The notes: generated from the letters alone by a model not told the origin. 64,000 nt of DNA from Roseovarius sp. S88 (GCF_037023735.1 NZ_CP146069.1:372001-436000), one strand, 5' to 3'. Numbered from the stretch's first letter, positions 1 to 9,696 are shown. Program-made: numbers and translations.

Positions 1-346
1 ATTAGCTTTTGGGGGAGAGTTTAATACTAAGTGCGATATCATTTTTACATCTCCTGCACCAACTTGGTTGAAGTCGCGAGTGTTAAACCACCCAGACACT
101 AACTCCAAACAATACTCAAATTTTTTCAACGAAAAACGATTGTCTTTAAAGGACAAATCAAATGGCTCGCAGCGTTTCACGAGCTTTGTCTTTAACGACT
201 TCATGCAAAGTACTTTTGAAAAGCTTCGTGGGGAAAGCCCTGAGTTTCTGCAAACCCTTACTGTCGAATCTCGTAGGATTTGAGCGCATGAAACATTTGC
301 TTCCCGCGCTCAACGCAAATCCCGCAAATCCAAGGATAGTCGAAGA
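1..346. other. Non-coding leader upstream of sucA
   Basis: This stretch is visibly more A+T-rich than the following gene. I see no coding frame with a convincing ribosome site or codon pattern on either strand. The upstream neighbour (sucD in related genomes) is not present. The sucA promoter and 5' leader probably lie here, but I could not pick a clear -35/-10 pair. An AAGGA ribosome-binding sequence sits about 10 bases before the sucA ATG. Confidence 0.5.
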
Positions 347-3304
347 ATGACCGACCAATCTCCAAACGACCAGTTTCACGCCTCGTCTTTCATGCAGGGG
401 CATAATGCGGAGTATCTGGAGCAGCTCTACGCGCGCTACGCAAATGATCCCAATGCTGTGGATGAAGCCTGGCAGGCCTTTTTCGCGCAGCTCGGGGATG
501 GGGAAGTTGAGGTCAAGCGCGAGGCAGCAGGGCCAAGCTGGGCGCGCGCCGACTGGCCGCCGCAGCCGCAGGACGAACTGACCGGTGCTTTGACGGGCGA
601 GTATCCGCCCGAGGTTGAGGCCAAAAAGGCCGGCGAAAAGATCAAGGCCAAGGCCGCAGAGACCGGTGTTGAGGTCTCGGATGAGGCCATCAAACGTGCC
701 GTGCTGGACAGTGTTCGCGCCCTCATGCTGATCCGCGCTTACCGCATCCGCGGCCATCTGGCGGCGGACCTTGACCCGCTGGGCCTGCGTGAAACACCTG
801 CGCGGCCCGAGCTTGATCCGCGGTCCTATGGCTTCACAGAGGCCGATATGGACCGGCCTATTTTTATCGATAACGTGCTAGGCCTTCAGGTCGCGTCCAT
901 CCGCGAAATTCTGGCCATCGTCAAGCGCACCTATTGCGGCACGTTTGCGCTGCAATACATGCATATTTCCGATCCGGTTGAATCGGCTTGGCTTAAGGAA
1001 CGCATCGAAGGCTATGACAAGGAGATCAGCTTTACCCGTGAAGGGCGCAAGGCGATCCTGAACAAGCTGGTAGAGGCCGAAGGGTTCGAAAAATACCTGC
1101 ATGTCAAATACATGGGCACCAAGCGGTTTGGTCTTGATGGCGGCGAGAGCCTCATTCCCGCGATGGAACAGATCATCAAACGCGGTGGCCAACTGGGTGT
1201 AAAAGACATCGTCATCGGCATGCCCCACCGGGGGCGTCTGTCGGTGCTGGCCAATGTGATGGGCAAGCCCTATCGCGCGATCTTCAACGAGTTTCAGGGC
1301 GGCAGCTTTAAGCCCGAGGATGTGGATGGCTCCGGCGATGTGAAGTATCACCTCGGCGCATCCTCAGACCGCGAGTTTGACGGCAACTCCGTGCATCTCA
1401 GTCTGACCGCAAACCCGTCACATCTTGAGGCGGTGAACCCTGTGGTTCTCGGCAAAGTGCGCGCCAAGCAGGACCAGATGAACGATACGGACCGCACGTC
1501 TGTTATGGGTATCCTGTTGCATGGTGATGCTGCGTTCGCCGGGCAAGGTGTGGTCGCCGAAGGCTTCGGTCTATCGGGTCTGCGCGGCCATAAAACCGGT
1601 GGCACGATGCATATCGTCGTGAATAACCAAATCGGCTTCACCACCGCACCCCACTTCTCGCGCTCGTCGCCCTATCCAACTGACATCGCGCTTATGGTCG
1701 AAGCGCCGATTTTCCACGTCAATGGCGATGACCCCGAGGCCGTGGTGCACGCAGCCCGCGTCGCCACCGAATTCCGCCAGAAGTTTAAGAAAGACGTAGT
1801 GATCGACATGATCTGTTATCGCCGCTTTGGCCATAACGAGGGGGATGAACCGATGTTCACCAACCCTGTCATGTACAAAAAGATCAAGACGCAGAAGACA
1901 ACTCTGGCGCTCTACACCGAACGGTTGGTCAAAGACGGTTTGATCCCCGAAGGTGAGATTGAGGACATGAAGGCCGCGTTTCAGTCCTATCTCGCGGATG
2001 AGTTTGAAGCCGGGAAGGAATTCCGTCCGAACAAGGCCGATTGGCTGGATGGCAAATGGTCTCATCTTGACCGCAAGGATGAAGACTACCAACGCGGCGC
2101 GACCTCCATAAAGAAAAAGACCTTCACTGAAATCGGCAAGGCACTGACCACCGCACCCAAGGACTTTCCACTGCACAAAACCGTCGCGCGTCTGCTCGAA
2201 ACCAAGGCCAACATGTTCAAAACTGGGGAAGGCTTCGACTGGGCCACGGCAGAAGCTCTGGCCTTTGGCTCATTGCTGACCGAAGGCTACCCGGTGCGCC
2301 TCGCCGGTCAAGACTGTACCCGCGGCACCTTCTCGCAACGCCATTCCGGGTTGATCAACCAAGACACCGAAGAGCGATACTACCCGCTCAATCACATCCG
2401 CAAAGGACAGGCGCATTACGATGTCATCGACTCGATGCTCTCGGAATATGCCGTGCTTGGGTTTGAGTATGGCTATACGCTCTCGGAACCCAATGCGCTT
2501 GTTATGTGGGAGGCGCAGTTTGGTGATTTCGCCAATGGCGCGCAGATCATGTTTGACCAATTCATCAGTTCAGGCGAGAGCAAATGGCTGCGCATGTCGG
2601 GGCTTGTCTGCCTTCTGCCGCACGGATTTGAGGGGCAGGGGCCGGAACACAGCTCGGCCCGCTTGGAGCGTTTCCTGCAAATGTGCGGTCAGGACAACTG
2701 GATTGTGGCCAATTGCTCGACTCCGTCGAACTACTTCCACATCCTGCGCCGCCAGTTGCACCGCACGTTCCGCAAGCCGCTCATCCTGATGACGCCCAAG
2801 TCGCTCTTGCGTCACAAGTTGTGCATCTCCAAAACCGAAGACTTCGTTACCGGATCAAGCTTTCACCGGGTTCTCTGGGATGACGCGCAACATGGCAACT
2901 CGGACCTCAAACTGAAGCCCGACACCAAAATCCGCCGCGTCGTGATGTGTTCGGGCAAGGTGTACTATGACCTGTTGGAAGAGCGTGATGCGCGAGGATT
3001 GGATGACGTCTATCTGATGCGTGTTGAGCAGTTCTATCCCTTCCCGGCCATCTCGATGGTCAAGGAGTTGGAACGCTTTAAAGGCGCCGAAATGGTCTGG
3101 TGTCAGGAAGAGCCGAAGAACCAGGGCGCCTGGAGCTTTATCGAACCCAACATCGAATGGGTGCTGCAGCGCATCAAGGCCAAGCATACCCGCCCGACCT
3201 ATGCCGGTCGCCCGGCCTCGGCCTCTCCGGCCACGGGGCTTGCCAGCCAACACAAAGCACAACAAGAGGCGCTGGTTGATGCCGCGCTGACCATCGAAGG
3301 ATAA
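347..3304 (+). CDS. sucA: 2-oxoglutarate dehydrogenase E1 component
   Basis: Thiamine-diphosphate-dependent E1 subunit of the 2-oxoglutarate dehydrogenase complex, the TCA-cycle step from 2-oxoglutarate to succinyl-CoA. At 985 residues it has the usual family length. The N-terminus has the E1o-specific segment (SSFMQGHNAEYLEQLY, about residues 13-28) thought to contact E2. The active-site stretch GMPHRGRLSVLANV lies near residue 290 and HGDAAFAGQGVVAEGF near 391. The C-terminal transketolase-like half contains CSTPSNYFHILRRQ near 789. The ATG is preceded by AAGGA. sucB follows after 6 bases, so the two are co-transcribed. Confidence 0.97.
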   Translation: MTDQSPNDQFHASSFMQGHNAEYLEQLYARYANDPNAVDEAWQAFFAQLGDGEVEVKREAAGPSWARADWPPQPQDELTGALTGEYPPEVEAKKAGEKIKAKAAETGVEVSDEAIKRAVLDSVRALMLIRAYRIRGHLAADLDPLGLRETPARPELDPRSYGFTEADMDRPIFIDNVLGLQVASIREILAIVKRTYCGTFALQYMHISDPVESAWLKERIEGYDKEISFTREGRKAILNKLVEAEGFEKYLHVKYMGTKRFGLDGGESLIPAMEQIIKRGGQLGVKDIVIGMPHRGRLSVLANVMGKPYRAIFNEFQGGSFKPEDVDGSGDVKYHLGASSDREFDGNSVHLSLTANPSHLEAVNPVVLGKVRAKQDQMNDTDRTSVMGILLHGDAAFAGQGVVAEGFGLSGLRGHKTGGTMHIVVNNQIGFTTAPHFSRSSPYPTDIALMVEAPIFHVNGDDPEAVVHAARVATEFRQKFKKDVVIDMICYRRFGHNEGDEPMFTNPVMYKKIKTQKTTLALYTERLVKDGLIPEGEIEDMKAAFQSYLADEFEAGKEFRPNKADWLDGKWSHLDRKDEDYQRGATSIKKKTFTEIGKALTTAPKDFPLHKTVARLLETKANMFKTGEGFDWATAEALAFGSLLTEGYPVRLAGQDCTRGTFSQRHSGLINQDTEERYYPLNHIRKGQAHYDVIDSMLSEYAVLGFEYGYTLSEPNALVMWEAQFGDFANGAQIMFDQFISSGESKWLRMSGLVCLLPHGFEGQGPEHSSARLERFLQMCGQDNWIVANCSTPSNYFHILRRQLHRTFRKPLILMTPKSLLRHKLCISKTEDFVTGSSFHRVLWDDAQHGNSDLKLKPDTKIRRVVMCSGKVYYDLLEERDARGLDDVYLMRVEQFYPFPAISMVKELERFKGAEMVWCQEEPKNQGAWSFIEPNIEWVLQRIKAKHTRPTYAGRPASASPATGLASQHKAQQEALVDAALTIEG

Positions 3305-3310
3305 CACCCA

Positions 3311-4819
3311 ATGACCACCGAAGTCCGCGTACCCACCCTGGGCGAATCCGTCACCGAGGCCACAGTTGCCACGTGGTTCAAGAAACCCGGCGATGCTGTA
3401 GCTGCCGATGAAATGCTCTGTGAGTTGGAAACCGACAAGGTCACCGTTGAGGTGCCCGCCCCCGCCTCCGGCACAATGGCCGAGATTGTTGCAAAAGAGG
3501 GGGAAACCGTTGGGGTCGACGCCCTTCTTGCCACCATCAACGAAGGTGCCAGTGCGGGCGATACCCCCGTGGCCGCGCCTGCTCCGGCAACAGCTCCAGC
3601 GGCATCAAGCAGAGGCGACAGTGTTGATGTCATGGTGCCGACATTGGGTGAATCCGTAACCGAAGCCACTGTATCCACCTGGTTCAAAGCGGTGGGCGAC
3701 GCAGTGAGCGCCGATGAAATGCTCTGCGAGTTGGAAACCGACAAAGTTTCGGTTGAGGTGCCTGCACCCGCCTCGGGCACATTGACTGAAATCCTCGCCA
3801 AAGAGGGTGACACGGTCGAGGCCGGTGGCAAGCTTGCCGTAATGTCTGGCAGCGGTGGAGCGGCAGCCTCTGCGCCTGCCGCGGCTGAGACGGCCCCGGC
3901 CCCCGCAGCGGCCACAGGCAAGGATGTGGAAGACGCGCCTTCGGCCAAGAAAGCCATGGCCGAGGCCGGGCTTTCGTCTGAACAGGTCCAGGGCTCTGGC
4001 CGCGATGGTCGCGTGATGAAAGATGACGTCGCCCGCGCTGCGGCTGCGGCCACCGCTGCGCCGGCAGTGTCATCCGAACCTGTTGCAGCCCCGCGCGCGC
4101 CTGTCTCCGCCGATGATGCCTCTCGCGAAGAGCGCGTGAAGATGACCCGCCTGCGCCAGACGATCGCCAAACGCCTCAAAGACAGCCAGAACACTGCCGC
4201 GATGCTGACCACCTACAACGAGGTGGACATGACCGAGGTCATGGCCCTGCGCTCAGAATACAAAGACGAGTTCCTCAAAAAGCACGGCGTGAAACTGGGC
4301 TTCATGTCTTTCTTTACCAAAGCCTGCTGCCACGCGCTGAAAGAAGTGCCGGAAGTGAACGCAGAGATCGACGGCACCGACATCGTCTATAAGAATTTCG
4401 TCCATATGGGCATCGCGGCAGGTACACCCACAGGCCTTGTTGTGCCCGTGATCCGAGATGCTGATCAAATGAGCTTTGCCGCGATTGAGAAAGCTATCGC
4501 CGAAAAAGGCGCTCGCGCCCGCGACGGCAAGCTCTCTATGGCCGAAATGCAGGGCGGCACCTTCACCATCTCCAATGGCGGTGTCTATGGCTCGCTGATG
4601 AGCTCTCCGATCCTCAACCCGCCGCAATCCGGCATCCTCGGCATGCACAAAATTCAGCAACGCCCGATGGTTGTGAACGGCGAAATCGTCGCGCGTCCGA
4701 TGATGTATCTGGCCCTCAGCTACGACCACCGGATCGTCGACGGCAAAGGCGCGGTGACGTTCCTCGTGCGCGTGAAAGACGCGCTTGAGGATCCAAGAAG
4801 GCTGTTAATGGATTTGTGA
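3311..4819 (+). CDS. sucB: 2-oxoglutarate dehydrogenase E2, dihydrolipoyllysine succinyltransferase with two lipoyl domains
   Basis: Core acyltransferase of the 2-oxoglutarate dehydrogenase complex, passing succinyl from lipoamide to CoA. Two nearly identical biotinyl-lipoyl domains are visible, at about residues 1-78 and 104-180. Their lipoylated lysines are K43 and K145, both inside ELETDK. Ala/Pro-rich linkers follow each domain. A peripheral-subunit-binding domain ([12 protein letters not shown]...[11 protein letters not shown]) lies at about 205-243 and the catalytic domain at about 270-502, with the active-site SYDHRIVDG (H473, D477). Most studied SucB proteins carry one lipoyl domain, and duplication is known in some alphaproteobacteria. 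The gene sits directly behind sucA. Confidence 0.96.
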   Translation: MTTEVRVPTLGESVTEATVATWFKKPGDAVAADEMLCELETDKVTVEVPAPASGTMAEIVAKEGETVGVDALLATINEGASAGDTPVAAPAPATAPAASSRGDSVDVMVPTLGESVTEATVSTWFKAVGDAVSADEMLCELETDKVSVEVPAPASGTLTEILAKEGDTVEAGGKLAVMSGSGGAAASAPAAAETAPAPAAATGKDVEDAPSAKKAMAEAGLSSEQVQGSGRDGRVMKDDVARAAAAATAAPAVSSEPVAAPRAPVSADDASREERVKMTRLRQTIAKRLKDSQNTAAMLTTYNEVDMTEVMALRSEYKDEFLKKHGVKLGFMSFFTKACCHALKEVPEVNAEIDGTDIVYKNFVHMGIAAGTPTGLVVPVIRDADQMSFAAIEKAIAEKGARARDGKLSMAEMQGGTFTISNGGVYGSLMSSPILNPPQSGILGMHKIQQRPMVVNGEIVARPMMYLALSYDHRIVDGKGAVTFLVRVKDALEDPRRLLMDL

Positions 4820-4826
4820 CGGGACA

Positions 4827-4890
4827 GGTTGGGTTGAACCCCACCCTACACCGCCGCTCGAATACTTCGTAAAGCGGGGTTTCACCCCGC
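4827..4890. repeat. Twin short palindromes behind sucB
   Basis: Two GC-rich hairpins lie side by side: an imperfect one at 4827-4845 (GGTTGGGTT / GAACCCCACC) and a perfect 7-bp stem at 4874-4890 (GCGGGGT-TTC-ACCCCGC). They resemble each other and look like REP-type intergenic palindromes. No T-run follows, so they are not typical intrinsic terminators, but they could mark or protect the 3' end of the sucAB message. Confidence 0.5.
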
Positions 4891-4919
4891 CAAAACTCGA
4901 CCCATCCGAGGCAAGTGAG

Positions 4920-5420
4920 ATGGCTAAACGAAGAACCAAATCAGAAATTCGAGATGAGTACTCACGTCTCGCCAAATGCTGGGAAATAGCTCGGGAATTT
5001 CAGGGTCACCTTCTTAAGGCAGATGGCGCACCTGATCAGATTATTGACGATCTACCTACAAGTGCCTCATTAATTGCTCAATTCGATGATGGGAAAAACC
5101 CGCCGAGCCAACTGTTAGCTGGTCTCGAACAAGGTCTGATGGACTCTGCACCAGCCCTTGTCATGCACGCCAAACTAGGTGCAATAGCACAGAACCTTCT
5201 AGCGCGCTATAAAGAAGAAACTGGAAACGATTTTCTGCTGGACTGCACCGACTACAAGTCCAAAGCAAGAAAGGCTGTAGAACGTGGAAAAATCAAAAGC
5301 GAAACAGAGTTTTATGCTTTGAAAGAAGTGATTTCAGACAAGGATCAAACATTGTTTGTGGACGATCAGATTAGCACCGCGTTCAGCTTGCTTGAACATT
5401 TCGAACTTGGGCAAACCTGA
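4920..5420 (+). CDS. Hypothetical protein between sucB and lpd
   Basis: A 166-residue, charged, probably soluble and mainly helical protein. There is no signal peptide, membrane segment or motif I recognise. The start ATG has GAGG about 10 bases upstream. The sequence is clearly A+T-richer than the flanking sucB and lpd, and the gene follows two REP-like palindromes. Both facts suggest a late insertion into the 2-oxoglutarate dehydrogenase cluster. The stop is only 6 bases before the MAPEG gene. Function unknown. Confidence 0.7.
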   Translation: MAKRRTKSEIRDEYSRLAKCWEIAREFQGHLLKADGAPDQIIDDLPTSASLIAQFDDGKNPPSQLLAGLEQGLMDSAPALVMHAKLGAIAQNLLARYKEETGNDFLLDCTDYKSKARKAVERGKIKSETEFYALKEVISDKDQTLFVDDQISTAFSLLEHFELGQT

Positions 5421-5426
5421 CACACT

Positions 5427-5837
5427 ATGACCCCTGAACTCACCGTCCTTACCCTCGCCGCTCTTCTGCAGGTTCTCCAATTCGTCCTGATGTCCGTCCC
5501 CGCCAACCTCGAACTTGGCCCGGGCAAGACAACTTCCCCCCGCGACCGCTCAAAGTTGGGCGGCACTCTTGAAGACCAACTCAGCGAAAAAATCGCGCGT
5601 CTTTACCGCGCCCTGAACAACCATTTCGAGGGTCTGATCCTCTTCACCATCGCCTGCGTCGTGATCACCCTGTCGAACCAATCCACCGGCTTCACTGCCG
5701 CCTGCGCCTGGACCTACCTGATCGCGCGCATCTTCTATGTTCCGGCCTACTATCTCGGCCTACGGCCGTGGCGGTCGCTTATCTGGATGGTGGGCTTTGG
5801 TGCGACCGCGCTGATGCTGCTGAGCGCCCTTCTATGA
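5427..5837 (+). CDS. MAPEG family membrane protein
   Basis: A 136-residue integral membrane protein with four hydrophobic segments at about residues 4-24, 66-84, 86-108 and 116-136. The segment LYRALNNHFEGLILF (about 60-74) matches the family's conserved region between the first two helices, with Arg, Asn and Glu. The family includes glutathione transferases and eicosanoid enzymes in eukaryotes; bacterial members are mostly uncharacterised. It lies between the orphan gene and lpd in a run of same-strand genes, as in several roseobacters, and there is no sign that it acts with the dehydrogenase. Confidence 0.85.
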   Translation: MTPELTVLTLAALLQVLQFVLMSVPANLELGPGKTTSPRDRSKLGGTLEDQLSEKIARLYRALNNHFEGLILFTIACVVITLSNQSTGFTAACAWTYLIARIFYVPAYYLGLRPWRSLIWMVGFGATALMLLSALL

Positions 5838-5911
5838 GCTTCTTTCTTGTCGAAAATACCCAAATCCGACCTTTACGCTTGGCCCTCCGCCCGGCAGGAT
5901 CGCGTAAAAAC

Positions 5912-5955
5912 ACCGACGTGATACCGACACAATACCGACGTGATACCGACGTCGA
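5912..5955 (+). repeat. Four 11-bp tandem repeats upstream of lpd
   Basis: The motif ACCGAC starts at 5912, 5923, 5934 and 5945, exactly every 11 bases. The full units are ACCGACGTGAT, ACCGACACAAT, ACCGACGTGAT and ACCGACGTCGA. The array ends just before the lpd ribosome-binding sequence. An 11-bp period places each copy on about the same DNA face, which would suit cooperative binding of a regulator. A neutral slippage repeat is the alternative. Confidence 0.75.
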
Positions 5956-5975
5956 AAATTCCAAGGAGAACAACC

Positions 5976-7364
5976 ATGGCATCCTATGACGTCATCATCA
6001 TCGGTTCCGGCCCCGGCGGCTATGTCGCAGCCATTCGCTGTGCGCAGCTGGGCCTGAAAACCGCCTGTGTCGAGGGGCGCGAGACGCTGGGCGGCACGTG
6101 CCTGAACGTCGGCTGCATACCATCCAAGGCCCTCCTGCATGCCAGCCATATGTTGCATGAGGCCGAGCACAATTTCGCAACCATGGGCCTCAAAGGCAAA
6201 GCGCCGTCAGTCGACTGGAAGCAGATGCTGACCTACAAGAATGACGTCATCGGCCAGAACACCAAAGGCATCGAATTTTTATTCAAAAAGAACAAGATAG
6301 ACTGGATCAAAGGCTGGGGATCGATACCCGAAGCGGGCAAGGTCAAGGTCGGCGACGAGGTGCACGAGGCCAAGAACATTATCATCGCCAGTGGATCAGA
6401 GGCATCCAGTCTGCCGGGTGTCGAAGTAGATGAGAAGATCGTTGTGACCTCCACCGGTGCGCTGGAGTTGCCAAAGATCCCCAAAAAGATGGTCGTGATC
6501 GGTGCAGGTGTGATCGGGCTTGAGTTGGGATCGGTCTATGCCCGGCTTGGCACCGAGGTTACGGTCGTGGAGTTCCTGGATCACATCACTCCCGGCATGG
6601 ACGGCGAGGTGCAGAAGACTTTCCAAAGAATGCTGAAAAAGCAGGGGCTTACCTTTATCATGGGAGCCGCCGTGCAAGGTGTTTCTGCGACCAAGACAAA
6701 GGCCAAAGTCACCTACAAACTGCGCAAAGATGATAGTGAGGCGTCTCTTGATGCTGATGTCGTTCTCGTTGCCACCGGCCGCCGCCCCTATACTGACGGT
6801 CTGGGCCTTGAAGCGCTGGGTGTCGAAATGAGTGAGCGCGGTCAGATCAAGACCGACGCCCAATGGCGCACCAACGTGGCAGGGATCTATGCCATCGGTG
6901 ACGCAATCGATGGCCCTATGCTGGCTCACAAAGCCGAAGATGAAGGCATGGCCGCCGCAGAGGTCATCTCAGGCAAGCATGGCCATGTAAATTATGGCGT
7001 GATCCCCGGCGTGATCTACACACATCCCGAGGTCGCAAGCGTTGGTTTGACCGAAGATCAATTGAAGGAAGAAGGCCGCGCCTACAAAGTCGGCAAATTT
7101 TCCTTCATGGGCAACGGTCGCGCCAAGGCGGTGTTTGCGGGCGACGGGTTCGTGAAACTTCTGGCAGACAAGGAAACGGATCGCATTCTTGGCGCGCATA
7201 TCATCGGCCCTGCAGCAGGGGATTTGATCCACGAGGTCTGTGTCGCGATGGAATTCGGTGCATCCGCAGAAGACCTTGCCCTGACCTGCCACGCGCACCC
7301 CACTTATTCTGAGGCTGTGCGCGAGGCGGCCCTGGCCTGTGGGGATGGACCGATCCACGCCTGA
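5976..7364 (+). CDS. lpd: Dihydrolipoyl dehydrogenase (E3)
   Basis: FAD- and NAD-dependent E3 subunit that re-oxidises dihydrolipoamide of 2-oxoacid dehydrogenase complexes. I chose the ATG preceded by AAGGAG, giving 462 residues and the usual N-terminus ([16 protein letters not shown]). An in-frame upstream ATG would add 12 residues with no family support. Visible features are the FAD-binding GSGPGG at 10-15, the redox disulfide C42/C47 in [13 protein letters not shown], the NAD site [17 protein letters not shown] near 185, ATGRRPYT, and the C-terminal HAHPTYSE holding the catalytic His and Glu. It belongs functionally with sucAB. Confidence 0.96.
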   Translation: MASYDVIIIGSGPGGYVAAIRCAQLGLKTACVEGRETLGGTCLNVGCIPSKALLHASHMLHEAEHNFATMGLKGKAPSVDWKQMLTYKNDVIGQNTKGIEFLFKKNKIDWIKGWGSIPEAGKVKVGDEVHEAKNIIIASGSEASSLPGVEVDEKIVVTSTGALELPKIPKKMVVIGAGVIGLELGSVYARLGTEVTVVEFLDHITPGMDGEVQKTFQRMLKKQGLTFIMGAAVQGVSATKTKAKVTYKLRKDDSEASLDADVVLVATGRRPYTDGLGLEALGVEMSERGQIKTDAQWRTNVAGIYAIGDAIDGPMLAHKAEDEGMAAAEVISGKHGHVNYGVIPGVIYTHPEVASVGLTEDQLKEEGRAYKVGKFSFMGNGRAKAVFAGDGFVKLLADKETDRILGAHIIGPAAGDLIHEVCVAMEFGASAEDLALTCHAHPTYSEAVREAALACGDGPIHA

Positions 7365-7481
7365 TTTGTTGAATCGTGAGATTTTCCTACAACAGCCTGA
7401 TTTAGAGGGAAATTCCGTCATTCTTTGGCCATAAACAAAGGTCTGACTGCACATCGAAATTTGGTTAGGAGTTCTTTTTCG

Positions 7482-8333
7482 ATGCGTAGTTCAATGCTGG
7501 CCCTTTTGGCCACGACCTTTCTTGTGGCCCTTCCCGAACCGGCAGAGGCCCGGCGTGGTGGGTCCGAGCACCAGGAGTTGCTGTTTGTTGCAGAGACCAA
7601 GATTATCGAAGAGGGCGTACCCTATTCCTTGTGTCTACTGGTGAATGAACGCTCGGCTTTTGGAATTAACCTCTTCCGAAGCGTAGAGACATATGCGTTG
7701 GCCGAGAACAAGTGCGACACTACCGCCTACTATCCAATGTCAGTCGAAGATATCGCCGAAGCTAAAGAAGCTGGCATGATTGATGCGGCGATACCCAATG
7801 AGCCTAAACTGTCCACCTCAGACCTCATTACGGGCCACATAGGCTGGCTCTTTGTGGCGGGCGCTCTGGCCTTTGCTGGGTACGGCGCGCTGAACGCCCG
7901 CAAACGCCGCCAGGAACGTCAGGGCATGATGGGAGAAGCCTCCCCCGCCGCTGTCGCGATCCTGGATGCCATGTGTCATGCAGCCAAGGCGGACGGGCAT
8001 ATCGATGCCTCAGAGATTGCAGCCATTGCCGAAGCGGCAGAGCGGATGACCGGCGAAAACTTTGATCCTCAGCAAGTCGCCAAAATGGCCGATCTGGCTG
8101 AAAGCAAACCCTCGGACAAGGATTTCAAGCGCCTTGTGAAAGGTCGCACTGGGCCCGAGTTCGATGTCATGATGCGCGGTGTTTTGATGGTTGTGGCTGC
8201 CGATGGTCGGTTGGCCGACAGCGAGCAACAGTTTGTCGGCAAACTGGCCAAAGCCATGCGGATGTCCGGCGAACAGGTGCAGGCAATCCTGCATGACGTG
8301 GTTGGCTCTGCTCAGGGGCAGCCCGCAGAGTAA
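7482..8333 (+). CDS. Membrane-anchored TerB-like protein
   Basis: The ATG with AGGAG upstream gives 283 residues, and the first 23 form a signal peptide ending AEA. An extracytoplasmic domain follows (about 24-118) with two cysteines, C51 and C78, that could form a disulfide. Next comes one membrane helix (about 119-137), a basic stretch (ARKRRQERQ) and a C-terminal helical TerB-like domain (about 155-275). That domain has the family's acidic repeats, AKADGHIDASE and VAADGRLADSE. Predicted topology is N-out, C-in. TerB domains are linked to tellurite resistance and stress responses, but the role here is unknown. Confidence 0.75.
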   Translation: MRSSMLALLATTFLVALPEPAEARRGGSEHQELLFVAETKIIEEGVPYSLCLLVNERSAFGINLFRSVETYALAENKCDTTAYYPMSVEDIAEAKEAGMIDAAIPNEPKLSTSDLITGHIGWLFVAGALAFAGYGALNARKRRQERQGMMGEASPAAVAILDAMCHAAKADGHIDASEIAAIAEAAERMTGENFDPQQVAKMADLAESKPSDKDFKRLVKGRTGPEFDVMMRGVLMVVAADGRLADSEQQFVGKLAKAMRMSGEQVQAILHDVVGSAQGQPAE

Positions 8334-8366
8334 CGGCCAGACTTGTGACCTCGCCCTTGCGCGGGG

Positions 8367-8969
8367 TCACCACATCGTCTTGGCCGCCCGCGCACTCCAC
8401 GCTGCATCGTAGTCTGCGCCGCCTTCCTCTCCATCAGACGCCTGGGCCAAGATCTCTCCAACCGTCGGAAGCCCCTCGCTATCATCCCGCGACCAGATCC
8501 CGGCGCGCATCGGGGCGCGGGCGCATTGCGCATAAATCTCACCGATCTTAATCACGATCACCGTCGCAGGCTGACGGCCTTTGCGTTCAAACCGGGAGCG
8601 CATATCGGGATCAGCGGTTAGCCGCGCGTCTCCGTTCAGCCGCACAATGGTGTTTGATCTCGGAATCATGAACATCAGCGACACCCGCCCGTCTTCGACA
8701 ATATTGCGTAACGAATCCAAACGGTTGTTCCCACGCCAGTCGGGCATAGCGAGGGTATGTTCATCCAGTTCGGTGACAACCGGCCCATCGTCACCACGTG
8801 GGCTGCCGTCCGTGCCGTTTGGACCAACGGTACTGAGCACGCAAAACCGCGAGGTCATGATCCATTTGCGATAAAGCGGTGTCAGCCTATGCGCCACCTT
8901 GCGCAAAGATGGCGCCCCGGGTGTGCCATAACGCGCCTCTAGTGACGCAATGTCCTCAAGATACTCCAT
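8367..8969 (-). CDS. Pyridoxamine 5'-phosphate oxidase-family flavoprotein
   Basis: A 200-residue putative FMN-binding split-barrel protein, matching the PPOX-class family in RFCVLSTVGPNGTDGSPRGD (about 40-60), WRGNNRLDSLRNI and MFMIPRSNTIVRLNG. The reaction is not predictable from sequence; PPOX-family proteins include oxidases, reductases and haem-binding proteins. The ATG lies inside the 3' end of the upstream acyltransferase gene, so the pair is translationally coupled. A TTG nine bases further upstream is a possible alternative start. Confidence 0.85.
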   Translation of the reverse strand: MEYLEDIASLEARYGTPGAPSLRKVAHRLTPLYRKWIMTSRFCVLSTVGPNGTDGSPRGDDGPVVTELDEHTLAMPDWRGNNRLDSLRNIVEDGRVSLMFMIPRSNTIVRLNGDARLTADPDMRSRFERKGRQPATVIVIKIGEIYAQCARAPMRAGIWSRDDSEGLPTVGEILAQASDGEEGGADYDAAWSARAAKTMW

Positions 8970-9696
8970 CCGGATCAAACCCCGCTTCGCGCATCAGCCG
9001 GTTCGAGTTGGTTTCGATCACCTCCTCTAGCTCGGACATGAATGTTTCTTTCTCCTTACCCGCAGGAATGCGCGGCAGGAACTCAACCACGGCCAGTCCA
9101 GGCTTGCGCATGATGCCCTTGCGTGGCCAGAAGACGCCCACATTGGTCGCCACCGGCACACAGTCCTGCCCAGTTTCTTCATAGAGAATGCCTGACCCGA
9201 TCTTGTAGGGCGCTTTGACACCCGGGGCGATGCGTGTGCCTTGGGGGTAGATGATCAATTGCCCAGGGGCCTGACGCCCTTTGGCTACATCATCGACCAT
9301 TTTCTTGATGGCCTGACTGCGTTTGCCACGATCGACCGGCACGCAGCCCAGCCTGAGACCGTACTGCCCCAAGATAGGCGCATACATCAGCTCTCGTTTC
9401 ATTATGAACTTGCCGGCCGGAACGGCAGCAAAGATGAGGATGATGTCAAGGAACGATTGATGCTTGGCCACCACCAGAACTTCGTCTGTGGGCGGCGTGC
9501 CGCGCACTTCCGTCCGCAACCCCACCATCCAGCGCGCCGTCCATGTCACCCAGTGACACCAGGCTTTGCAGCCAGCGTTGGCCCCGCGCCGGTCCAACAG
9601 CGCCCAGGGAAAGAAGAGAATGCCCAAAGGGAGCATCATGAAGTAAATCTGTCCGACGAAGATGAGGGACCGCAGCCATTGAATTGCGTCTCTCAT
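8956..9696 (-). CDS. 1-acyl-sn-glycerol-3-phosphate acyltransferase family (PlsC-like)
   Basis: A 246-residue membrane acyltransferase, with an N-terminal hydrophobic segment (about 8-32) and the family catalytic motif HQSFLD (HX4D, about 78-83). The acceptor-binding stretch is YPQGTRIAPG, where the more usual form is FPEGTRS. It probably acylates lysophosphatidic acid or another lysophospholipid. Its ATG overlaps the ftsX stop as ATGA, so it is the third gene of an ftsE-ftsX operon. Confidence 0.9.
   Translation of the reverse strand: MRDAIQWLRSLIFVGQIYFMMLPLGILFFPWALLDRRGANAGCKAWCHWVTWTARWMVGLRTEVRGTPPTDEVLVVAKHQSFLDIILIFAAVPAGKFIMKRELMYAPILGQYGLRLGCVPVDRGKRSQAIKKMVDDVAKGRQAPGQLIIYPQGTRIAPGVKAPYKIGSGILYEETGQDCVPVATNVGVFWPRKGIMRKPGLAVVEFLPRIPAGKEKETFMSELEEVIETNSNRLMREAGFDPDGVS

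Noticed and set aside
162..350. 62-codon frame directly before sucA
   Set aside because: There is no ribosome-binding sequence, it overlaps the sucA start, and the composition looks non-coding.
3199..4212. 337-codon open frame on the - strand across sucA/sucB
   Set aside because: It is antisense to the Ala/Pro-rich lipoyl linkers; the product is a Ser/Ala repeat that merely reflects codon bias.
8345..8370. GTGACC/GGTCAC stem between the TerB-like and flavoprotein genes as a terminator
   Set aside because: The stem is short with a large loop, has no T-run, and partly overlaps the flavoprotein stop.
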